Shown here piece after piece: positions 58,111 to 64,000 of a stretch of DNA of 64,000 nt. Position 1 is the stretch's first letter; every line of letters starts with the position of its first letter. The translations under genes were made by a program, and so were the position numbers. The stretch is from assembly GCA_034509755.1 (NCBI GenBank), contig CM067545.1, positions 48,725,062 through 48,789,061 of the forward strand, in the 5' to 3' direction. This DNA comes from Anisodus tanguticus (taxonomy: Eukaryota; Streptophyta; Magnoliopsida; Solanales; Solanaceae). The notes below the pieces were generated by a model. The model did not search any database and had not been told where the DNA came from. It worked only from the letters and a program-made list of their open reading frames with translations.

Positions 58111-58453
58111 AAAGTTGTGTCGTCCATGAATCACTAATGGTTGAACTAGAGAGGGGATCCATTATGAAGCATTCCCGCTTCGAAATGAGAGGATAAATTT
58201 AGGATCACGTAAAAATACATTCATTTAATTTTGTAAACTAGATGGTCGAATGGTATTTGACTCTATTTTCCCATACTATAAAATTAGCAAGAGGATTATT
58301 TTCCGCGGAGTTTAAACTTTGTGAATTCAAGTTTGGGATTTTATTCTACCACAAAACTTATTTAGTTTAAGTTCAAACTACTAGGTTTGGATACATTACA
58401 ACCGCCCTGTTTACTAGCTTGATTTTTCCACCTATAAATGTATATATATGCAG

Positions 58454-58468
58454 GTGGATGACAAGTAC
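58454..58468 (+). pseudogene. Possible further lyase exon, cut by a Tork-like LTR
   Basis: After a good acceptor (tatatatatgcag, ending 58453) the sequence reads GTG GAT GAC AAG TAC = VDDKY. Rhamnogalacturonate lyases carry a conserved EVDDKY stretch, followed by Gln-Tyr-Ser or similar. The exon is cut after 15 bases by the LTR starting at 58469. The evidence is short, and rests on position and splice signal as much as sequence. If right, the remaining exons lie beyond the window. Confidence 0.45.
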
Positions 58469-58930
58469 TGTAGGAGACCTTTGGCGGGAGTTACGACCGA
58501 CCAACTTTAACGGCTTAAACACTAGTGGTACGTATGTTGGAGAATCCGGTTCTTCACACATGCATGATCTACTAAGTACGTAGATAACCGTAGGGCCAAG
58601 AATCGTCAAATTTCATTGAGAAATGAAAGAGATATTGGTCCACGAAGTGAGGTGTTTGAAGCATGGAAAGTGTGGTATTGTGTTCAATTCTCCCTCATCG
58701 GTAGAGGAAGAAAGAATTGTTGTGTATATAAGACTCGAAATTGGTTTGGGGTTTGGGACCCCAAGGGGTATCCCATGTGTTTAAAGGAGGGAGGACCTAG
58801 ATGTGCTTCGATTCGAGGAAAGACCACACGCGCGCCGCCGCCGCTCGCCCGTCCGGCTGGTTCTGAGTTCCGGGTTCTCGGGTCACGGGTCACAGGTCAC
58901 GGGTCACGGGTCATGGGCTGTGGGTATAAT
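58469..58930 (+). repeat. Truncated LTR of element G
   Basis: Aligns from ccttt ggcgggagtt onward with the first 460 bp of 59630-60645, with few differences. Its first 15 bp are altered (tgtaggaga where tgttggaaattt is expected). It holds five to six copies of a GGGTCAC heptamer (about 58878-58916) where the full LTR has two or three. It stops at gtgggtataatatcc. Confidence 0.8.
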
Positions 58931-59629
58931 ATCCATTGATTACATTAAGTCAAAGGATAATATAGCAGACCCATTGACAAAAGGGCTTACCCAAAGATCA
59001 GATGGCTTGCCTGTCTAGGGAAATGGGCTTAAAACCAGTAATTTGGTTCAATGGGAAAACTAAGTTGTAAAGGTTCAGTTGATCGCTTCGGTGGAAGTAT
59101 GAGCACTTCGGATAGTGATTTCTGAACAGAAACACCGACTCCAAAGCCGTTCCCGCGATAGACTTTAAGTGCTATCTGCAGTGCGGGTAAAGGTTAAGTT
59201 TTCAAAACCTGTAATGATCCTCAACAGTTGATGTAAGGTTTTGGGAAACTTTTAATGGTTCCTAACACTTGTGAAGTGGGGTATAGCAGGATACCTTGTA
59301 GGAGACCACCTATTTAAGTGCGAGGACGGGCCGCCTCAAAATGAACGCACTTAAGAATCCAAGACGTTGCCCATGGCCAAAACCGACAAAACATTACGAA
59401 GAAGAGAGTAAGAGAATTTGTTGTGTTGGTACCATTGACTTGGCTTACACTAAACACTGATGGTTCAAGACATCACATTCACCGCGCAGTAAGTAAGTCC
59501 GATGGTATTCAACTATGAAAGGTTCAAAGCTGAAGCTACCTCTCCTTATGCAACATCGGTCCGCTGAAATATTGCTGGAAATGGAAAAGACACCATGTGA
59601 GTGCGCCAAAATCTCTTTCAAGAGGGGAT
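58931..59629 (+). pseudogene. Element G RNase H end and 3' untranslated region
   Basis: 58935-59018 reads IDYIKSKDNIADPLTKGLTQR, the C-terminal end of Tork-type RNase H, then a stop. MGLKP-like codons follow near 59025. The rest, to the purine tract, is non-coding. The upstream RNase H, RT, integrase, protease and gag are absent. The 71-codon open frame covering it begins inside the LTR and is an artefact of the deletion. Confidence 0.75.
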
Positions 59630-60645
59630 TGTTGGAAATTTGCCTTTGGCGGGAGTTGCGACCGACCAACTTTAACGGCTTAAACACTAGTGTTACGTAT
59701 GTTGGAGAATCCGGTTCTTCACACATGCATGATCTACTAAGTACGTAGATAACCGTAGGGCCAAGAATCGTCAAATTTCATTGAGAAATGAAAGAGATAT
59801 TGGTCCACGAAGTGAGGTGTTTGAAGCATGGAAAGTGTGGTATTGTGTTCAATTCTCCCTCATCGGTAGAGGAAGAAAGAATTGTTGTGTATATAAGACT
59901 CGAAATTGGTTTGGGGTTTGAGATCCCAAGGGGTATCCCATGTGTTTAAATGAGGGAGGACCTAGATGTGCTTCGGTTAGAGGAAAGACCACACGCGCGC
60001 CGCCGCCGCCCGCCCGTTCGGTTCAATTCCAAGTTCTGGGTTCTCGGGTTCTCGGGTCACGGGTCATGGGTCGTAGGCTGTGGGCCTTCTGATATTATCT
60101 TTTTGGGCCAGAGAACTTTGCCAGAAGTACAGTTTGATCCCATAAGTTTCAGATGTACAGTTTGGACCAGAATTCTTTCAGATGTACAATTTGGTCCCTG
60201 AAGTTTCAAGATGTACAACCCTCCTTCACCTATATAAACAGCCCTCCTTCACCTATATAAACACCCCTTACACCATTGTTGAGGCACACTTAAAATATAC
60301 TTGCAATATATACGAAAATACACAAGCAAAACAGTTTCTTCCTACACCTTCCTTGCATCATTTCATTGCTCAATATTCTTCAAGGTAGCTCTTGAGTTTC
60401 CTTTGCTCAAGTGTTCCATTGCTGTTTTATCTTGGGAGACAAATTGTCCAAGTCGTATAAAGGATACATACGGGACAATATTGTCTTAAGGACAGAGTGC
60501 CACACTCGACTCAGCGAAAAACCGTTTTTCAGTTTTTCTTGTTCATCTTTGTAATTTTCAGATTTCTAGTTGAATTGTAATTTCAATTCTTACATTAGCA
60601 GTTACTTGTAATCCCCGTTTCCTGCAACCTTTGTAATACCCAACA
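59630..60645 (+). repeat. Full Tork-like LTR, 5' LTR of element H
   Basis: 1,016 bp, TGTTGGAAATTTG...ATACCCAACA. It shares the beginning and the cgggacaatattgtcttaagg block with the solo LTRs but has its own middle part. The promoter half contains repeated elements, listed separately. The downstream partner LTR lies beyond the window. Confidence 0.85.
60140..60263 (+). promoter_or_regulatory. Repeated promoter elements with doubled TATA box in the element H LTR
   Basis: Three related copies of tttcagatgtaca(g/a)tttgg occur at about 60147, 60177 and 60205 (the last shortened). They are followed by a 22-bp unit (ccctccttcacctatataaaca) present twice, at 60219-60240 and 60242-60263. Each unit has its own TATATAAA. 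This fits a U3 promoter with enhancer-like repeats and two TATA boxes 23 bp apart. Confidence 0.65.
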
Positions 60646-60682
60646 ACTTAAGACAATAGTCGCTTACTGAAACTGCTACAAT

Positions 60683-61240
60683 ATGGCTGGAAATATGACC
60701 GATGTTGCTGCTACTGCTGCTGCCTCTCGAGGCAACGTTGCTGCCTTCCCCGCCACTGTCGCTACTGGCCAAGGCAGTAATGCTGCTGCTGCTGCTACTG
60801 TTCAAGGCAGTAACACCGCTGCCTTCCCGACTGCTGGAGCTCCACATTCTTCATCACACCACCATGATCGCCCTGAAAAATTCATGGGATCAGAATTTAA
60901 AAGATGGTAGCAAAAGATGCTGTTTTACTTAATAGTTATGGGCATGGCCCGGTTCCTTACGGAAGATCCTCCACAAGCTGGAGATGAAATGGACTCTTCG
61001 CCTGCTGAATCGGGTGAAGGGGGCCTTGGTATCCATGTCGTTAACTGAATGAAGATGGTTCGAGATGCATGGAATCATAGTGATTTCATGTGCAAGAACT
61101 ATATACTAAACTGCTTGGCAGACCATCTCTACACGGTCTATTGCACCGTTGGCACTGCCAAAGTGTTGTGGGAAAAACTGCAAAAGAAATACAACGCACA
61201 AGATGCGGGTCTAAGAAGTTCCTCGTTGGGAAATTTCTAA
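60683..61240 (+). pseudogene. Element H gag N-terminal part
   Basis: Start at ATG 60683 (MAGNMTDVAATAAASRGN). An Ala/Val-rich low-complexity head with repeated GSNAAAA/GSNTAAF pieces precedes the true gag beginning HHHDRPEKFMGSEFKRW. Stops at 60908 (TAG after KRW) and 61046 (TGA) interrupt one frame, which continues MVRDAWNHSDFMCKNYILN and LWEKLQKKYNAQDAG. At about 61215 one base is lost and the next segment (KKFLVGKFLKFQ) continues in another frame. It would form the particle and bind RNA. Confidence 0.85.
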
Positions 61241-62436
61241 AATTCCAAATGGTGGACAACAAAACAGTGATGTCCCAAGTCCAGGAATTCCAGATGATTA
61301 TACATCACCTGGATTTGGAAGGACTGAAACCAAACGAGCAGTTTTTGGTTGTATCGCTGATTGAAAAGTTACCTTCTTCATGGAATGAGTTTATGAGTTA
61401 CTTGAAACTCAAGACAAAGGAGATGACCTTTGAAGAGCTTGTTATCAAACTGCAAATCCAGGAAGATAATAAGAAGACCTTGCCAAAGGGTAGACAACCT
61501 GCTGAGGCGAAGGCGAATCTGGCTGAGGCCAAAGGGAACTCAAGCAAGAAGCGGAAGTTCCAGAAAGATGGCAAAGCCCCTGCAGCAGAGATGTTCAGAG
61601 GTAATTGTCATCACTGTGGGAAACCTGGTCAGAGGATCAAGGAATGCCGCAAGCTCAAGACTGAGCAACAGCAGAAAGCCAAGTCAAAAGGCAAGGCTCA
61701 AGCAAACGTCGTCAAGGACACGCTCCTGGATGACATGATCGGGGAATTCTCTACAGTGGTGCTAGAAGCCAACTTGGTGGAGAATCTGATGCAGTGGTGG
61801 GTGGACACAGGTGCTACTAGGCACATCTGTTCCAACAAAGATGCCTTCTCCACGTACACACCAGTCGCTGACAAGAAGCTATTCATGGGCAACAACGCTT
61901 CTTCCGACGTGATGGGGGTTGGAAAGGTGGTCCTGAAGATGACTTCCGGCAAGGAACTTACTCTGAATGAAGTGATGCACGTCCCAGAGATTAGAAGAAA
62001 TTTAATTTCTGGACCTTTATTGGTTAATGCTGGTTTTAGGCTAGTATTTGAATCCAATAAGTTTGTACTCACTAAAAATGGCACATTTGTAGGGAGGGGC
62101 TTCGTATGTGAAGGCCTCTTCAAAGTGAATGCCATGTCTGTATTGCGTCAAGGAAATAAAGTTGAACCTTCTTCTTATTTGCTTGAGTCTTCTAATTTAT
62201 GGCATCATAAATTAGGACACGTAAACTACAAGTCTATTCAAAGGCTGGTAAAGATGGAGTTGTTGCCTTCTATCGACGTAAACCCTCAACATAAGTGTGA
62301 GGTGTGCGTAGAGGCAAAACTTACTAAGCTTCCTTTTCGATCCGTCGAAAGGAATACCGCTCCTCTAGAACTTATTCACACAGATATATGTGATTTGAAG
62401 TTTGCACAAACTAGAGGGGGAACAAGTACTTTGTGA
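61204..62436 (+). CDS. Element H gag C-terminus, protease and integrase start (open segment)
   Basis: The open frame extends up to 61090, but only from about 61204 is it in the true frame (FLVGKFLKFQMVD). Gag continues with IEKLPSSWNEFMSYL. The zinc knuckle reads CHHCGKPGQRIKEC: CX2CX4HX4C with Gln in place of His. The protease site WWVDTGATRHIC is intact. Then come LTLNEVMHVPEIRRNLIS and the integrase finger WHHKLGHVNYKS...CEVCVEAK, with ELIHTDICDLKFAQTRGG ending the segment. A one-base change near 62415 moves the frame so that GNKYFVTFIDD is read in the next segment. Confidence 0.85.
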   Translation, partial: CGSKKFLVGKFLKFQMVDNKTVMSQVQEFQMIIHHLDLEGLKPNEQFLVVSLIEKLPSSWNEFMSYLKLKTKEMTFEELVIKLQIQEDNKKTLPKGRQPAEAKANLAEAKGNSSKKRKFQKDGKAPAAEMFRGNCHHCGKPGQRIKECRKLKTEQQQKAKSKGKAQANVVKDTLLDDMIGEFSTVVLEANLVENLMQWWVDTGATRHICSNKDAFSTYTPVADKKLFMGNNASSDVMGVGKVVLKMTSGKELTLNEVMHVPEIRRNLISGPLLVNAGFRLVFESNKFVLTKNGTFVGRGFVCEGLFKVNAMSVLRQGNKVEPSSYLLESSNLWHHKLGHVNYKSIQRLVKMELLPSIDVNPQHKCEVCVEAKLTKLPFRSVERNTAPLELIHTDICDLKFAQTRGGTSTL

Positions 62437-63782
62437 CATTTATAGATGATAGCACAAGGTATTGTTACCTTTACTTGTTGAAAAGTAAGGATGAAGTCTT
62501 TGAAGCGTTTCGACGTTACAAAGCAGAAGTTGAGAATCAACTTAGCCTACGGATTAAATCCATTCGTAGCGATAGAGGGGGAGAATATGTAGCGCCATTT
62601 GAGGAATACTGTGCCCAAGAAGGCATTATTCATCAAATGACGGCTCCATACTCACCTCAATCAAACGGTGTGGCGGAACGTAAGAACCGCACATTAAATG
62701 AAATGATGAATGCCTTGCTTATCAATTCCGGTCTTTCCCAAAACATGTGGGGAGAAGTCGTCCTTACTGCTAATATGATTCTTAACAGAGTCCCACATAA
62801 GGGTAAGGACAAAACTCCATATGAATCATGGAAGGGAAAGAAACCCACCTACAAATATTTTAAGGTGTGGGGTTGTTTGGCAAAGGTTGAAGTACCCAAG
62901 CCAAAGCAGGTCAAGATTGGACCTAAGACTGTAGATTGCATATTCATCGGATATGCAAATAACAGTAGTGCTTATCGCTTCTTAGTGCATAAGTCAGATA
63001 TTCCAGATATCCAACAGGGTACAATAATGGAATCAAGGAATGCTCTATTCTTTGAAAGTATCTTTCCTAGAAAGGAAAAAGACATAACCTCTCTCAAACG
63101 AAGGTATGCACAAAGCTCTCAAGAACCGGGAGTCCTTGACTGCCCGGATCTGAATGGTTCAGATCTAGTGAATCTCGAGGTGGCTGAACATCCGGAATCA
63201 AGTGTTCCAGATTCTCAGAACTTGGAGACTCCAGATATGGATCTAAGGCGAAGTAAAAGGGCTAGGAAGGATAAATCCTTTGGTCCTGACTTTGTAGCTT
63301 ACATGGTTAATGATGAACCTAGAAGAATTGCTCAGGCGTTGTCAACTCCAGAAGCACCGCTCTGGAAAGAAGCTATTGAGAGTGAAATAGGCTCCATTCT
63401 GCATAACCATACGTGGGAGTTGGTTGATCTTCCTCCGGGAAATAAACCGTTGGGGTGTAAGTGGATACTCAAACGGAAATACAAAGCAGATGGGTCTATA
63501 GACAAGTACAAAGCCAGGTTGGTAGTCAAGGGCTATCGGCAAACAGAAGGCTTTGACTACTTTGATACCTACTCCCCGATATCCCGGATGACATCCATAC
63601 GGGTATTCATTGCGATCGCAGCTTTGCGTGACCTTGAGATACACCAAATGGACGTCAAGACAGCCTTCCTAAATGGTGATTTGGAAGAAGAAATTTATAT
63701 GGACCAACCCGAGGGGTACGTGGTTCAAGGACAAGAGAAGAAAGTCTGTCGACTTGTCAAGTCTCTGTACGGGCTGAAATAA
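62433..63782 (+). CDS. Element H integrase core and reverse transcriptase N-terminal half (open segment)
   Basis: 449 codons. Integrase: TFIDDSTRYCYLYLLKSKD, SDRGGEYVAPFEEYC and SPQSNGVAERKNRTLNEMM, which carry the Asp, Asp and Glu set; C-terminal WGCLAKVEVPKP and DCIFIGYANNSSAYRF. The linker has RRSKRARKDKSFGPDF. RT: TWELVDLPPGNKPLGCK, YKARLVVKGYRQTEG, QMDVKTAFLNGDLEEEI and VCRLVKSLYGLK, where a TAA replaces the Gln of GLKQ. The ATG at its start is internal to the polyprotein. The Tork assignment rests on the gag, IN and RT wording; it is family recognition. Confidence 0.88.
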   Translation: MTFIDDSTRYCYLYLLKSKDEVFEAFRRYKAEVENQLSLRIKSIRSDRGGEYVAPFEEYCAQEGIIHQMTAPYSPQSNGVAERKNRTLNEMMNALLINSGLSQNMWGEVVLTANMILNRVPHKGKDKTPYESWKGKKPTYKYFKVWGCLAKVEVPKPKQVKIGPKTVDCIFIGYANNSSAYRFLVHKSDIPDIQQGTIMESRNALFFESIFPRKEKDITSLKRRYAQSSQEPGVLDCPDLNGSDLVNLEVAEHPESSVPDSQNLETPDMDLRRSKRARKDKSFGPDFVAYMVNDEPRRIAQALSTPEAPLWKEAIESEIGSILHNHTWELVDLPPGNKPLGCKWILKRKYKADGSIDKYKARLVVKGYRQTEGFDYFDTYSPISRMTSIRVFIAIAALRDLEIHQMDVKTAFLNGDLEEEIYMDQPEGYVVQGQEKKVCRLVKSLYGLK

Positions 63783-64000
63783 GCCCCGAACCAATGGCAC
63801 AAAAAATTTGATAGTACTCTACTATCGAAGGGTTTCGCCATTAATGAGTGTGATAAATGTGTCTACACGAAAGGTAACTCTGACTCGTTTGTTATAATAT
63901 GCCTATATGTAGACGACATGTTAATCACAGGAAGCAGTCCTAGGGTAATCCTAGAGACTAAGAACATGTTGAAACAATGCTTCGACATGAAGGATATGGG
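63783..64000 (+). pseudogene. Element H reverse transcriptase, after the nonsense codon
   Basis: Same frame continues as APNQWHKKFDSTLLSKGF, DKCVYTKGNSD and CLYVDDMLITGS with YVDD intact, to FDMKDMG at the window edge. Only the stop at 63780 separates it from the previous segment. Confidence 0.85.

Larger units (their letters stand above)
58469..60645 (+). mobile_element. Element G: internally deleted Tork-like copia copy sharing an LTR with element H
   Basis: Starts with an LTR piece (58469-58930), passes at once into the end of pol and a 3' untranslated part (58931-59629), then a purine tract (aagagggga, 59620-59628), and ends with a full LTR (59630-60645) that is also the 5' LTR of element H. 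The LTR piece is near-identical to the matching part of the full LTR. Most of the interior and the 3' half of the first LTR are deleted. Such chains arise from unequal recombination between LTRs. Confidence 0.75.
60646..64000 (+). mobile_element. Element H: Tork-like Ty1/copia internal region, continuing past the window
   Basis: Follows the LTR at 59630-60645. The order is gag (60683), knuckle, protease, integrase and RT; the window ends within RT. The usual initiator-Met primer site does not follow the LTR: the next bases are acttaagacaatagtcgc. Coding is damaged by nonsense codons (60908, 61046, 63780) and frameshifts (about 61215, 62415), yet long segments remain open, so decay is recent or mild. 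Confidence 0.88.

Noticed and set aside
58616..58939. 107-codon frame on the plus strand with Arg/Gly-rich end
   Set aside because: It lies wholly inside the truncated Tork-like LTR. The parallel frame in the full LTR differs, so there is no conserved protein.
61698..62135. 145-codon frame on the minus strand
   Set aside because: Shadow of element H's gag-protease region.
1..64000. tRNA, rRNA, snoRNA or organelle-derived segments
   Set aside because: I looked for cloverleaf-type A/B boxes and known rRNA words and saw only weak SINE-like B boxes; nothing supports an RNA gene. A covariance-model scan would be needed to exclude small RNAs.

Overview
This is a stretch of plant nuclear genome, most likely from Solanaceae or a close asterid. 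The reasons are a PROCERA/GAI-type DELLA gene without introns, SINEs of the kind ending in (TTG)n, AT-rich intergenic DNA, and many Ty1/copia retrotransposons with initiator-Met tRNA primer sites. I see one intact host gene (the DELLA), one recognisable broken host gene (a rhamnogalacturonate lyase), and very little other host coding sequence. No microbial operon, CRISPR array, phage or wholly new system is visible. The interest lies in the layered history of insertions and in the broken lyase gene. || Layout. 1-1610 is AT-rich spacer. 1611-7280 is copia element A (minus strand, old), with a hAT-like element inside its gag region. 8768-10480 is the DELLA gene (minus). 10481-15819 is its upstream region and spacer, with a MITE-like element. 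15825-26372 is copia element B (minus; target duplication CAAAC), split by the younger copia element C (19509-24638; target duplication CTAGG). 26378-29249 is spacer with small non-autonomous elements. 29250-34414 is copia element D (minus, 3' end missing), with a hAT-like element inside (target duplication GAGGTGAG). 34687-40145 is a tandem array of about 189-bp units, split by copia element E (35517-39834; target duplication CTATC). 42463-43550 is a solo LTR of a Tork-like family. 45613-50504 is copia element F (plus), the least damaged one. 53054-56495 holds seven exon pieces of a secreted rhamnogalacturonate lyase; its introns and flanks carry two SINEs and two solo LTRs. From 58469 to the window end lies a tandem Tork-like copia arrangement (LTR piece, 3' internal piece, full LTR, internal region). 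It appears to start inside a further lyase exon. || How the parts relate. A, C and E look like one subfamily, and D and F a sister subfamily, of short-LTR copia elements (RE1/Retrofit/Ale-like by their gag and pol; the lineage name is inferred). B is a different copia type, and H plus two of the solo LTRs form a third, Tork-like group. Comparing LTR pairs by eye ranks the insertions: C (about 97 percent identical) and F (about 96) are younger than E (about 93) and B (about 91-92), and A is clearly older. The C-inside-B nesting agrees with this ranking. The DELLA gene has no insertion in its coding region, whereas the lyase gene seems to have decayed by point mutation, SINE and LTR insertion. 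All percentages are hand estimates from the printed sequence; no alignment or database search was run.
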